Part shown: positions 6,995 through 15,725 of the stretch, in pieces
Layout: every line of letters starts with the position of its first letter
How positions within the stretch are numbered: position 1 is the first letter of the stretch
From: a virus
IMG/VR virus record: IMGVR_UViG_3300014720_000030
Span: 1-64,000 of that record
Reading direction: 5' to 3' (one strand)
Length of the DNA: 64,000 nt
Notes under the pieces: generated by a model
Database searches by the model: none
What the model saw: only the letters and a program-made list of their open reading frames with translations
What the model was told of the DNA's origin: nothing
Position numbers and translations under genes: made by a program

Positions 6995-9145
6995 TTATTC
7001 TCCAATTGGGGGGTCTGAATCTACATTTTGAGGCGAATATCCGCCAGGTGTATTTGGATCTCCGCCGATTGCAATTTTTTCTACTTCTGGAACATTTCCT
7101 TTAAAGTCACTTAACCAATTATTATTTCCTTGTTGAGGACGAGCTTGTTTATCAAATTCTTTAGCTAATGTGAAGAATCTTCCATTTTGTTCAGGTAAAT
7201 AATCCATTACTAGATTAAATTGACAAGTAACTCCAATTTTTAAAGGAACTTGCATCATGTGCGGATCATCTTCTATGTTAATTTCCCATGGAGCATCTAC
7301 TGCATATGTATATCCCAATGATGTTAATACTGCAGGTTGTTGTACAAATAAATCTCCAACCGTTAATCGCATCCATGGTGCTATCATTATATATGAACTA
7401 GCATCATATGTTGGAGCGGTATATCCGGCCAATGCATTTAGTTTTCTGTATATAGGTTTAACTTCATCTCGATCTGTTGCATATACATCAAAACTTATAC
7501 TTAAATCTCGACTATATCCGGTATAATGATAATTAGGATCGGCTCGTCCAATCATATTAATTGGAGTCCAATTGGCTGAAAATGAATCGTCTAGATTTGT
7601 AATTGCTGCGCGAAATACAATTATATTATCTTTATCGGTTTTTGAATCAGGGTTTCCGTTAAATAACGAAGGACCAGTAAAATAAAATTTTATAAAATCT
7701 TGTGTAACTCCTAATTTATTTAATTGTTGCGTAAGCCACGAATCATCTTTAAAAAATTTTGGTTTCCAATCGTATGCAAAACGAAGAGGGCTTGATTTAA
7801 AATCTACAACATTAACTTTATCACCACGAAATGGAGTTGCTAATGATAAAGGATTTCTAGTTGCTAAAAACTCTTTATCTGTTGAACTCCATTTTGTTGC
7901 AACATGACTTGTTTGCGTAAAATCTGCTCGATATGCATATGGATTATCATGATCTCCCCAACCATATCCGGTAAGTCCCATTCCATCTAAATTAAATACG
8001 CTATATGCACCCGCAGGACTTATTGATGCTGCAAGATAGGCACCCGCTTTCCATGAACCATGTGTTAATGCACTAGTACCATCTAAACGACGTTTTGTTA
8101 AATAGGCTACTGTTTGATTTGGTGTATTAAAATAATTTTCTGTTTGTCCTAAGTCATCAGCAGCTTGTTTATTTGCATCATCCGCTGATTTTTGTTGACT
8201 AAAATTATTTCCTGGAAATGAAAATCTACTACGAAAGTCTGCTGCTTTTACTCCAGGAAATCTTTTTAATCGATTGAAAGGTAATGTAACATATGCTGCC
8301 GGCTTTACTCCGTCAGCTTGATCTAAAAATGAATTTCCAATTTGGGCTATTTGAGGTACTCCGGTAAACGATGCACCTATACTAATTCCAGTTCCGATTG
8401 CTTGATTAGTAGCAGTATTAGGTGTTATATTTGTATTGTTATTTAATCCAATTAACAATTTTGCATTTTGTATTAATTTAGTTTCAGTTGCTGATCCTGT
8501 TATATCAAATGTAGCTGATTTATTGATTAAACTTTTACCAGTTGAATCTTGTGTTGGATTAAATGCTGGATTATTAGTTATTTTTGATTCTTGCGTAGTT
8601 GCAATATCAAATGGCTGTGTTGTATTAAGTTGGTTTACTGTAGGATTTAATATTGTATTTTCTTGCGTAGTTGCAATATCGAATGGCTGATTTGGATTGA
8701 TTTGCCCTAATGTTGGATTTGGATTTGGTGTATCTGTTTCTAATTCAAACGGAAAAAGTGATAGCGGCAAACTTGGTGTTGGTATTTGACCTATCGTAGG
8801 ATTAGTAATTACAGTTTCAGTTTCAGTTAAAATATCAAATGGGGTAACAAATTGACCTAGTGCATAATCCGTAGGATTTTGAAATCCTAGTAATTGAATT
8901 GCTATTTTAAATTCTTGGTTTGTAGCAATATCAAATGGCTGATTTGAATTGACTTGTCCTAATGTTGGGTTAGTAATTACAGTTTCAGTTTCAGTTAAAA
9001 TATTAAATGGTTGATTTGGATTGATTTGCCCTAATGTTGGGTTGTAAATTACAGTTTCAGTTTCAGTTAAAATATTATATGGTGTAACAAACTGCGATAA
9101 TGCTGCTACGGTAGGATTGGTTAATATTATGTTGTTATTTGGCAT
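6995..9145 (-). CDS. Baseplate tube-cap/initiator-like protein with N-terminal tandem repeats
   Basis: A 716-aa protein. The C-terminal ~250 residues ('FRAAITNLDDSFSANW' through 'PLKIGVTCQFNLVMDYLP') show the order of strands seen in T4 gp48/gp54-type tube-cap proteins, with a conserved 'GYSRDLSISFDVYATDRDE' element. The first ~200 residues are a low-complexity array of ~24-residue units built on NPT(L/I/V)GQ(I/V)NPNQPFDI(A/L)T. The middle is Gly/Asn-rich. It follows the tape-measure gene immediately, with a GAAGGA Shine-Dalgarno sequence. The function follows from the C-terminal pattern plus position. The repeat domain is extra relative to T4 gp48 (364 aa) and gp54 (320 aa), and I do not know its role. 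Confidence 0.75.
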   Translation of the reverse strand: MPNNNIILTNPTVAALSQFVTPYNILTETETVIYNPTLGQINPNQPFNILTETETVITNPTLGQVNSNQPFDIATNQEFKIAIQLLGFQNPTDYALGQFVTPFDILTETETVITNPTIGQIPTPSLPLSLFPFELETDTPNPNPTLGQINPNQPFDIATTQENTILNPTVNQLNTTQPFDIATTQESKITNNPAFNPTQDSTGKSLINKSATFDITGSATETKLIQNAKLLIGLNNNTNITPNTATNQAIGTGISIGASFTGVPQIAQIGNSFLDQADGVKPAAYVTLPFNRLKRFPGVKAADFRSRFSFPGNNFSQQKSADDANKQAADDLGQTENYFNTPNQTVAYLTKRRLDGTSALTHGSWKAGAYLAASISPAGAYSVFNLDGMGLTGYGWGDHDNPYAYRADFTQTSHVATKWSSTDKEFLATRNPLSLATPFRGDKVNVVDFKSSPLRFAYDWKPKFFKDDSWLTQQLNKLGVTQDFIKFYFTGPSLFNGNPDSKTDKDNIIVFRAAITNLDDSFSANWTPINMIGRADPNYHYTGYSRDLSISFDVYATDRDEVKPIYRKLNALAGYTAPTYDASSYIMIAPWMRLTVGDLFVQQPAVLTSLGYTYAVDAPWEINIEDDPHMMQVPLKIGVTCQFNLVMDYLPEQNGRFFTLAKEFDKQARPQQGNNNWLSDFKGNVPEVEKIAIGGDPNTPGGYSPQNVDSDPPIGE

Positions 9146-9147
9146 CG

Positions 9148-10959
9148 TTATCCTTCATAATATGGACCATTTAATGTTGTTGCACCAAATACTGCTGATG
9201 TATTGTTGTTTATATTAGTTACGGTAGTTCCGGAGCCTTTACTGTTGATTGCTGCAACAATCATGCGTCCTACTTGCATCATTACTGCAGATAAATTGTC
9301 TCCGTTTGCTGTATTGTTGTTTGTATCATTTACGGTAGTTGGATTTTGTAATGATGGATCAGTACCAGCTAATATTGTATCCTGTGGATCTAAAACGAAT
9401 GTTCCTGCTGGAGCTGAAATAATTGGAGCCGAACTGCCGGGTGGTATCATAACGTCCTGCTTTATTTCGGCATCAATAGCCTTCATATCATCAGATGTTG
9501 CAAGACTTGTGCTATCTAAACTTAAAGTTTCTGCTCCTTTCTTCCCCGTAGCGACTACTTCTGCAACTGCACCTCGTCCGACAAATGCAGGAGCTGCAGC
9601 TTCCAATGAAGCAAAATCAATTAATGCAGCTTGAAACTTTTCCATATTTTTATCATCTAATATGGCTTGTTTGTTTGCTTCAACTAATGCAGCTTGTTCT
9701 GTTGTTAACATAGCTTTCATTACAGCAGTTTGCTCAAATTGTAATACCAATTGTTGTTTTAAAATATCTTCTGTTCCGCGAGTATCAGTTGATTTTTTTA
9801 ATTGTTTATATTGTTCATCTGATATTTCTCCTTGTTTTTTCATGTTTTCGACTGCATCTGAAAAGGCCGTGCCATCTAAATTCATTAAAACTTTGAGATT
9901 TGAATCAGATTCTAATAATTTTTTCTTTTGAAGAGCTTTACTTAATTGTGCTTCGTCGATTCCTAATAATTTGGACATTTGTTGACGAGCAAACAAATTG
10001 TTTTCTAAAGTATCGCCTTCTTGTTCTAAAATGGTGTTTAATGTATCAGCTTGTTTAGACATATCGCCCATCAATGTTGCTTGACGATACATGTTAGTCA
10101 AACTTTCGCCTGATTGTTGATCTACCAATCTGCGTCCAGATAATAATTGATATTCTAATTCATCGCCTATACTAGATTCAATGTTTAAAAGTTGTTCTCC
10201 AGCTCCAGCTAAATCATCTAAACTAAATCCTAATGCAGTTGCTTTTAATGTAGCAAGTTCTAAATTGCCTGGTAATTTTCCATATTGTAATTGAACTTCC
10301 GATCCTGCACTTGCAATACCTTCGATAACTTGTTGCATATAATCTACAGTATCAAATGCATCTTTATTTGCGCCAGCTACTGCATCGGCATTAGCTTTAA
10401 GTACGTTTTGAATTTCCTCTCCTAAATAAAGATATTTATCTGCATTTTCTCCCATTTTGGATGTATATAATGTAAATGCTTCAGCGGACTGTGCAGTTAA
10501 TCCCATGTTTGTAGTTAGCATATCTTGAATACGTAACATTCCTTTATATTGACGATCATTTTCTTTACCATATTGCGTATACAATGGAAGCATCTTTTTA
10601 ATATTAACTGCATACGTAGCCATTTGTTTGCTAGTTGCACCTAGGCCGTCTTGAAAACTAAGAATTGACTGTGCTAATTTAGCAGTTTGAGTACTCGTTA
10701 ATCTAAACCCTTCTTGTAGATCTTTATTTCGCTTTTCTAATACTAATGTTGAATTATTTAATTTAGCGTATGCGCCAATCAAAGCTTCCTGTTTGCCAAT
10801 ATAATCATCAAATCCGCGATTTAACTGATTTACTTGTACAAATGCATCGGCCATTTGAGCGGCCATTTTGGCGTTTGCTGCTGAATATTTCCCGGTTGCT
10901 ATTGCAGCATGTGCAGCGGTACCTAACATGTTACTTAAACTATCAATGAATCCGGGCAT
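9148..10959 (-). CDS. Tail tape-measure protein (gp29-like)
   Basis: A 603-aa, Ala/Gln/Lys-rich, mainly helical protein located between the tube/chaperone genes and the tube-cap gene, which is the standard tape-measure position. T4 gp29 is 590 aa, so the tail should be close to T4 length. The N-terminal ~80 residues (Ala-rich, then 'KLNNSTLVLEKRNKDLQEGF') and the 100-430 region look like continuous helices. The C-terminal ~170 residues are Gly/Ala/Thr/Asn-rich and probably disordered. An exact late-promoter element lies 15 nt upstream of the ATG. It coats the inside of the growing tube and fixes its length. I assign it by composition, size and position rather than by motif. Confidence 0.85.
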   Translation of the reverse strand: MPGFIDSLSNMLGTAAHAAIATGKYSAANAKMAAQMADAFVQVNQLNRGFDDYIGKQEALIGAYAKLNNSTLVLEKRNKDLQEGFRLTSTQTAKLAQSILSFQDGLGATSKQMATYAVNIKKMLPLYTQYGKENDRQYKGMLRIQDMLTTNMGLTAQSAEAFTLYTSKMGENADKYLYLGEEIQNVLKANADAVAGANKDAFDTVDYMQQVIEGIASAGSEVQLQYGKLPGNLELATLKATALGFSLDDLAGAGEQLLNIESSIGDELEYQLLSGRRLVDQQSGESLTNMYRQATLMGDMSKQADTLNTILEQEGDTLENNLFARQQMSKLLGIDEAQLSKALQKKKLLESDSNLKVLMNLDGTAFSDAVENMKKQGEISDEQYKQLKKSTDTRGTEDILKQQLVLQFEQTAVMKAMLTTEQAALVEANKQAILDDKNMEKFQAALIDFASLEAAAPAFVGRGAVAEVVATGKKGAETLSLDSTSLATSDDMKAIDAEIKQDVMIPPGSSAPIISAPAGTFVLDPQDTILAGTDPSLQNPTTVNDTNNNTANGDNLSAVMMQVGRMIVAAINSKGSGTTVTNINNNTSAVFGATTLNGPYYEG

Positions 10960-10974
10960 GATATAATCTTTTAA

Positions 10975-10983
10975 TATAAATAT
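10975..10983 (-). promoter_or_regulatory. Late-promoter-like element (exact)
   Basis: GATATTTATATTAAAAG on the coding strand, 15 nt before the tape-measure ATG. Confidence 0.6.
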
Positions 10984-10990
10984 CTAGATT

Positions 10991-11293
10991 TTAGGTTTTG
11001 GAAGATGTCGGAACTTTGCTAGTTTTTGTGCGCATTTTTCTTTTTTGTTCTTCGATAGCTTTAGTTTGATCTTCAATAATCTTGTTGACTTTGCTTATAT
11101 AAAATCTTCGAAGAAATATTGGCATATTGTATACAGTATCCCAATCCCATCGCCCAGCACCGTGCCAAATTAAATTGAATAGATTTTCATGAAGTTTTAT
11201 TCGATCAACTGGTTTAAAACCAAAAAAAGTCTGGTCCAACTCGAAATCGCGCAGTGAAGGTGCTCCCATCTTCACCTTCAAATTCATAATCAT
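10991..11293 (-). CDS. Overlapping small gene after gp26-like gene (gp51-like or frameshift extension)
   Basis: A 100-aa ORF that overlaps the gp26-like gene by 80 nt in another frame. The conserved-looking part is 'WHGAGRWDWDTVYNMPIFLRRFYISK' in sense (about residues 43-69), followed by a charged, Lys-rich tail. Short proteins with such a W-D-W ... MP..LRR segment follow gp26 in T4-like phages and are sometimes labelled gp51. Its own candidate starts are at 11293, 11287 or 11269, the last with a weak AAGGTG upstream. The 0-frame gp26-like ORF ends TTT TTT TGG TTT TAA, and a +1 slip on the seven-T run (11222-11228) enters this frame. The product may therefore be a C-terminal extension of gp26 (about 327 aa total) rather than a free protein. 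Confidence 0.75.
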   Translation of the reverse strand: MIMNLKVKMGAPSLRDFELDQTFFGFKPVDRIKLHENLFNLIWHGAGRWDWDTVYNMPIFLRRFYISKVNKIIEDQTKAIEEQKRKMRTKTSKVPTSSKT

Positions 11294-11975
11294 AATTTAA
11301 ACCAGGTGCATTATCTGCATAAAATAAACGAAATTCTTTAGCATCTCGAGCAAGGAATTCGTATCGCAAAAAGTTTTCAATATCAGTTTCTTTGCGAGAA
11401 CCATTTACTTCACATATCATGTTTTTCATTAAACCCGATACTGTAAATTCTTCGTCTTTAAATGTTGTTGTATATCTAAATTTTATGCTAGTAGTATCAT
11501 TTACTTGGTATGTAAATTCTCCGGCATCATCAGATTCTAACGTAAATGGTTTATGACCAATTTTATTTAAATCAACAATGCGACTTAAATCTTTTTTAGA
11601 TTCTGGATCTTGTACTGTTACGGGATATTCTGATCCGTATGATGCAATTCTAGAATAAACAATCAATGCATCTCGATCTTGCGGTGATAAATCTTTTGAT
11701 TTGATAGGCGTTAATAAGATTGCATCAATAAGTTTATCAAACAAGATTCCAGATTGCAAATAACTCGAATTGGTTAAAATATCCTCATCATATGCAGTCA
11801 TATAACGTATTTCTACTTTGCCTTCTCGCAACAAACTAGATTTAGGATAAATCAATCCTTTACTTGGTAGATTGATTACGATGCTAGGTAATTTGCTTTT
11901 TTGTTGATTTTCATATTGCTGACGAGCAATATTTACGATGTCTTGATTTGCTAAACGTGTTGTCACTTTACTCAT
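11214..11975 (-). CDS. gp26-like baseplate-hub/tail-assembly chaperone-position protein
   Basis: A 253-aa protein with the T4 gp26-family pattern 'LPSKGLIYP' (about 37-45) and 'GKVEIRYMTAYDEDILTN' (about 52-69), followed by 'LFDKLIDAILL'. In T4 the family is annotated as baseplate hub assembly. Here it lies between tube and tape measure, which is where most contractile and siphophage genomes encode the frameshifted tail-assembly chaperone. The reading frame ends two codons after a seven-T homopolymer that could slip +1 into the overlapping 100-aa ORF. A good AAAGGA Shine-Dalgarno sequence precedes the ATG. A strong terminator hairpin lies between it and the tube gene. Confidence 0.82.
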   Translation of the reverse strand: MSKVTTRLANQDIVNIARQQYENQQKSKLPSIVINLPSKGLIYPKSSLLREGKVEIRYMTAYDEDILTNSSYLQSGILFDKLIDAILLTPIKSKDLSPQDRDALIVYSRIASYGSEYPVTVQDPESKKDLSRIVDLNKIGHKPFTLESDDAGEFTYQVNDTTSIKFRYTTTFKDEEFTVSGLMKNMICEVNGSRKETDIENFLRYEFLARDAKEFRLFYADNAPGLNYDYEFEGEDGSTFTARFRVGPDFFWF

Positions 11976-11992
11976 TATTTCCTTTATAACTT

Positions 11993-12015
11993 AATTAAAG
12001 GGGGCTTTCGCCCCC
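11993..12015 (-). terminator. Intrinsic terminator after tail tube gene
   Basis: Perfect 6-bp GC stem GGGGGC/GCCCCC closed by a GAAA tetraloop on the coding strand, followed by TTTAATT. It begins 15 nt after the tube stop codon. Confidence 0.85.
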
Positions 12016-12029
12016 GTGTTGTTTTTTTA

Positions 12030-12551
12030 TTAGAAGTTCAAGAACGCATAATCATATCGGATAGTCAATTCAATTTCTTGAACTGCATCTGATGTCCAAT
12101 CAAATGTTCCAAACGCTGCATCCGTGATGAATGCTCCACTTAATACCCATTCTTCAATAATCTCACCTAATGGTGAAAGTTGATGAAGTTTAATTTCTTT
12201 TTTATAAAATGTAGAATAACCATTACGTCCCGTTTTAGATTCATGATGCAAACGAACCCATTCCATTACTGATTGTGCTGCAGATGGAACAATTGCATCA
12301 TACAATGTCATTGTAATGGTACTCCATTCTGATTTGCCTTTTACGTAACGTTTAACGTTAATCATGTCCAATGCAACTTCGCCGTTTGTAATAGTCGGTT
12401 TTCCAGATGCTTTAACTAGGTGCGATGGAATATCATCAACTACCAATATAAATTGATGTTGCCGTTTTGGTTCCCAATTATATGCCAAGTTAAATAAATC
12501 AGCACCTTCGTAATTGTCTAATTGTCCGTTTAAATAATCTCCTAATGCCAT
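12030..12551 (-). CDS. Tail tube protein, gp19-like
   Basis: A 173-aa protein (T4 gp19 is 163 aa) with the tube-family pattern: 'NWEPKRQHQFILVVDDIPSHL' near 26-46, a central 'MINVKRYVKGKSEWSTITMTLYD', and a C-terminal 'FDWTSDAVQEIELTIRYDYAF'. Hexameric rings of this protein form the inner tube of the contractile tail. It is preceded by an exact late-promoter element and AAAAGGACC, and followed by a GNRA-looped terminator. It is thus a single-gene unit with its own start and stop signals, as expected for a highly expressed virion protein. It lies directly downstream of the sheath gene, the canonical order. Confidence 0.93.
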   Translation of the reverse strand: MALGDYLNGQLDNYEGADLFNLAYNWEPKRQHQFILVVDDIPSHLVKASGKPTITNGEVALDMINVKRYVKGKSEWSTITMTLYDAIVPSAAQSVMEWVRLHHESKTGRNGYSTFYKKEIKLHQLSPLGEIIEEWVLSGAFITDAAFGTFDWTSDAVQEIELTIRYDYAFLNF

Positions 12552-12570
12552 TTTTGGTCCTTTTATTTAT

Positions 12571-12579
12571 TATAAATAT
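12571..12579 (-). promoter_or_regulatory. Late-promoter-like element (exact)
   Basis: GATATTTATAATAAATAAAAGGACC on the coding strand is the clearest example in the window. It lies 19 nt before the tube ATG. Confidence 0.65.
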
Positions 12580-12588
12580 CAGCAACAT

Positions 12589-12618
12589 AAAAAAAGGTAG
12601 AACTAAAGTCCTACCTTT
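12589..12618 (-). terminator. Intrinsic terminator after tail sheath gene
   Basis: Coding strand stem AAAGGTAG/CTACCTTT around a 10-nt interior, followed by a run of Ts. It lies 20 nt after the sheath stop and just upstream of the tube promoter. Confidence 0.82.
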
Positions 12619-12637
12619 CTAAATTTTTATTTAACGA

Positions 12638-15112
12638 TTATGCTCCTCCCGGGAAAGCTGCACCTGTTGCTTGAATATTAAAATCCAACACAATAAATTC
12701 AGCCGTACGAGTTGGTTGCAAAAAGATTTGTCCGTAAAGGATATTTTGATCAATTAAATCCGGGGTATTATTTGTTTGATCCATAATAACTCGGAATGCA
12801 TATAATCCTTGACGAGCTTTTACTCCTTCCATATACGGATTCACAATGTTTAAGAATCTGCTTCTTGTAGCTGTGGTGTTTTGTTCAAATACCAAAAATC
12901 TAGTTGAAGATGCAATAAACTTTTTAAGTTCGATTAGCAAACGACGAACATTGATTCGATCTAATGCACTTGGACGAGCTTGCAATGTCTTTTGACCAAA
13001 TACCACTTTTCCTTGCACTGAGAAGTTTGCAATCGGATTAACTCGTGCTGCATACAATGTATCGCGATCTGCTTGAGTCAATTGCTTATATGTATTGTTT
13101 ACGCCAATTAATCCGCCCCTAGTTAAACCAGCCGGTGCATACCATGGAGCCGCAGTTCTATCATTTTGTGCTAATACTCCTGCAATTCTTACTGAAGGTG
13201 GTACATACCAATCTCCCCCTTCGTAATTTTTAGAAACGCCTAACCATGGCCAATATGTTGCAGTATAATTGCTATCTAAACCAGTTACTTGATTAACAAC
13301 TGTTGCTATATTATCTGTTATTGCATTTGAATCCATAATATAAAAAGTGTCTTGTCGATTACTTGCCAATGTTCTTGCAGCTGATGTTACATTGGAATGC
13401 AAACTGTCAATGATTCCTGGTGTAACTAACATGTTCATATCATAGTAGTCTGTATTACTTAGCAAAGAGAATGCTTTGTTGTATGCAACTGTACCAGTAC
13501 TGGTTGAAGTTGAACAATCAAATCCAAAACTGTTTGTAGCAGTAATGTATTCTCCTGAATATTTTTTCTGATTTGGTTTTGCTCCATCAAATCCGCCTTG
13601 GAATGGTACAACAAAATTTCTTGTATCTAATTTAACATTGCTAGCAATTGATCCTGATACTAATGCTGCCTCAATTGATCCGGTATAATATGCACTTGCA
13701 AGTCCCGGAGGAAAAGCAGCTATCGTAGCTTGTGCAACATTTCCTAAATAAAAGTCTGCATTGCTACCTGTATTAGAACCAGATGTTGGAATTGGTGCTA
13801 AATAATTAATATTATCTGGATTTGCTGCGCTAAAATCAAAATTAAATCCGAAACATGTTGTTAATGCAGTTTGCGTAGTTTGATATGATGCTGATGGAAA
13901 CAAGAAGCTTCCAGATAATGTTGCAATTGGTGAATTCAATGCACGGAATCCGAATGGTACATATGTTTTTGAATATGTTTTATTTGAAACACCTTTATCA
14001 ACTTCTACCCGTACAAATTTTGATAAGTTAGGATAATCACCTGTTATTACCAATTCATTTGCATTGTTAATACTTTGATAACGATCACCAATTTTCTTTA
14101 CAATATAATTTGGAGATGCTGGATTCAAATTACAGTTTTGAAATATTTCTACAACATCACGTAAACTGTCAGTGTCATTAGAAGAATATGGAGAACCTAA
14201 TGCAGCAAGTTGTGTTTGATTTACTCGTCGCAATTCTACCGTAAATGAACCATAGCCATCGGGATCACCAGTTTCTGTAGAAGTTCGTATATCGCGAATA
14301 CCAACCTTAATTTCATAATTTACAGATGTTCCATGAGACAATGTATGGAATCTAAACAAATCGTTGGTTACGGATCCGGCTTTTTGTGAAGTAATCCATG
14401 GAGTTGATGCAATGTTATAATCTTGCAAATATTCATGATTACTAATGATTTGCATTGACATTGTAACTTTAGTAATATCTGCAAATAATGATGTTACTGT
14501 TTTGTTTTCATACTGAACATATACTGGATATTGATTTGAATTTGGTGATTTTCCAAAAACGGTTGTAATGTAATCATTTGCCGATGTTACAATCGATGCT
14601 GAAATGTTTGCAGTTTTTGCAAATGCTCCAGAAAATCCAATAGCCGAATCGGCACCATATGCATATGAACCAGATAGTGTTAATGCAAATCTGCCGTTAG
14701 TATCAGCATTTAATATTGATGTTTGAAATACATTGGTTGCTCCGTCGGTTGTAACGGGACGTGTTGGATGTAATATATGTGTTGCATATTTTACAGATGC
14801 AGACTCAGCACAAATTGCTAATGCTCCATTTGTTAACTTATATCCATCTTCATATAATAAACGTGTTACTGTAATTACATTTCCACCTTTACTTAAATAA
14901 TCATCAACAACGTGTGGCACATATGAATTTGGAGTAAAACTTCCAAATATTGCCGTAAAGTCGTTCATTGATGAAATTTGCGTAGGGACTAGTGCAGGGC
15001 CTTTTACTGTTGGTCCTATCACAGCGGCACCTATTTGTGCAATTGCACCTGGTAAAAACGATTGATCAATCTCTTTTGTAAATACCCCAGGTGATACTAT
15101 TCTTTCTGCCAT
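12638..15112 (-). CDS. Tail sheath protein, gp18-like
   Basis: An 824-aa contractile sheath subunit (T4 gp18 is 659 aa). The N-terminus 'MAERIVSPGVFTKEIDQS' is the family's start signature. 'YVPHVVDDYLSKGG' (about 84-97) is the domain-I helix. The conserved C-terminal core from about 690 onward includes 'VVFGQKTLQARPSALDRINVRRLLIELKKFI' in sense, then 'NPYMEGVKARQGLYAFRVIMD' and the final strand 'TAEFIVLDFNIQATG'. The large middle part (about 130-530) is Ser/Thr/Asn-rich and longer than in T4, consistent with extra surface domains. An exact late-promoter element and TAGGAG precede the ATG, and a terminator follows the stop. Confidence 0.95.
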   Translation of the reverse strand: MAERIVSPGVFTKEIDQSFLPGAIAQIGAAVIGPTVKGPALVPTQISSMNDFTAIFGSFTPNSYVPHVVDDYLSKGGNVITVTRLLYEDGYKLTNGALAICAESASVKYATHILHPTRPVTTDGATNVFQTSILNADTNGRFALTLSGSYAYGADSAIGFSGAFAKTANISASIVTSANDYITTVFGKSPNSNQYPVYVQYENKTVTSLFADITKVTMSMQIISNHEYLQDYNIASTPWITSQKAGSVTNDLFRFHTLSHGTSVNYEIKVGIRDIRTSTETGDPDGYGSFTVELRRVNQTQLAALGSPYSSNDTDSLRDVVEIFQNCNLNPASPNYIVKKIGDRYQSINNANELVITGDYPNLSKFVRVEVDKGVSNKTYSKTYVPFGFRALNSPIATLSGSFLFPSASYQTTQTALTTCFGFNFDFSAANPDNINYLAPIPTSGSNTGSNADFYLGNVAQATIAAFPPGLASAYYTGSIEAALVSGSIASNVKLDTRNFVVPFQGGFDGAKPNQKKYSGEYITATNSFGFDCSTSTSTGTVAYNKAFSLLSNTDYYDMNMLVTPGIIDSLHSNVTSAARTLASNRQDTFYIMDSNAITDNIATVVNQVTGLDSNYTATYWPWLGVSKNYEGGDWYVPPSVRIAGVLAQNDRTAAPWYAPAGLTRGGLIGVNNTYKQLTQADRDTLYAARVNPIANFSVQGKVVFGQKTLQARPSALDRINVRRLLIELKKFIASSTRFLVFEQNTTATRSRFLNIVNPYMEGVKARQGLYAFRVIMDQTNNTPDLIDQNILYGQIFLQPTRTAEFIVLDFNIQATGAAFPGGA

Positions 15113-15132
15113 TTAAACTCCTATGATTTTCT

Positions 15133-15141
15133 TATAAATAT
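15133..15141 (-). promoter_or_regulatory. Late-promoter-like element (exact)
   Basis: Coding strand TTTATATTTATAAG, 20 nt before the sheath ATG. Confidence 0.6.
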
Positions 15142-15160
15142 AAACATCATTTGCCAAACC

Positions 15161-15430
15161 TTAGGCAGTTGGAGTAAATGTTCCTTGAGCAATATTTATT
15201 TCGCCATCGCCGTAACGTTCTCGCATCTTTTCTAAAAGTGCTTGTTCTTGTTTTTGCAAGTCGCTAAACGTTTGTATGTATTTTGCACGTTCTGCCTCTA
15301 ACAAATCAAATCGTTGTTTTAGTGCATGTTCTTCAAGATAAATATTACCTAATGTTTGTGAATTTTTTGCAAATGCATCGCGAAGCTGCGTAATTTCATC
15401 TACATGTTCTTTATCTAATTTTCGAGTCAT
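15161..15430 (-). CDS. Small coiled-coil protein (89 aa)
   Basis: Highly charged and helical, with heptad-like spacing of Leu/Ile from about residue 10 to 70 ('LRDAFAKNSQTLGNIYLEEHAL ...' in outline), then a short C-terminal tail. No membrane segment or signal peptide. The pattern of Thr-Leu-Gly-x-Ile/Leu and Leu-x-Glu-x2-Leu is common in small coiled-coil proteins of marine phages whose role is unknown. An AAAAGG Shine-Dalgarno sequence is present, and the stop lies 20 nt before the sheath promoter. It is probably a virion or assembly protein by position. Confidence 0.82.
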   Translation of the reverse strand: MTRKLDKEHVDEITQLRDAFAKNSQTLGNIYLEEHALKQRFDLLEAERAKYIQTFSDLQKQEQALLEKMRERYGDGEINIAQGTFTPTA

Positions 15431-15468
15431 AATAACCTTTTCTTGATATTATAAAGAATTTATATCAA

Positions 15469-15648
15469 TTATCCAAGCATTTCGGTTTTACTCATATTAA
15501 TAGAAATGCCGTCTACTGACAAAAGGTCTCCGTTTACTACAAAGTCTTCTCGAGTAGTTAGCGGTGTTCGTACGTCGTAAAACCGCCGCAAACGTATAGA
15601 TAATCTGGTAATGGAGGGGTAATGGTTGTTCCCATATAACTCAATATA
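15469..15648 (-). other. Open frame likely joined to the upstream small gene by a -1 shift
   Basis: This stretch is open in the -1 frame relative to the 52-aa ORF and has no good start of its own. Its C-terminal part reads 'REDFVVNGDLLSVDGISIN' followed by 'MSKTEMLG'. The 'VDGISIN' echoes the 'IDGISIN' of the upstream ORF, so the two are very probably halves of one ~82-aa protein. The junction candidate is the TTTT run (AAAA at 15579-15582 on the plus strand). Confidence 0.5.
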
Positions 15649-15716
15649 TTATTGATGGATATGCCATCAATATATGTTATAGATCCAAATGCTGCACCGT
15701 TTATTGTTGTAACCAT
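15558..15716 (-). CDS. Small fibre-type protein, 0-frame part (52 aa)
   Basis: Starts MVTTINGAAFGSITYIDG, with AAGGAT 5 nt upstream of the ATG. Short proteins made of repeated '(S/T)I..I(N/D)G(I/V)(S/A)I' strands are common fibre or fibre-associated proteins in marine phages. The ORF ends prematurely at TAA after 'YVCGGFTTYEHR'. Inserting one T, or slipping -1 on U-UUU after Phe46, continues in frame to a second 'DGISIN' unit and a stop at 15469. Either this is a programmed -1 frameshift or a homopolymer-length error in the assembly. Confidence 0.6.
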   Translation of the reverse strand: MVTTINGAAFGSITYIDGISINNILSYMGTTITPPLPDYLYVCGGFTTYEHR

Positions 15717-15725
15717 ATTACATCC

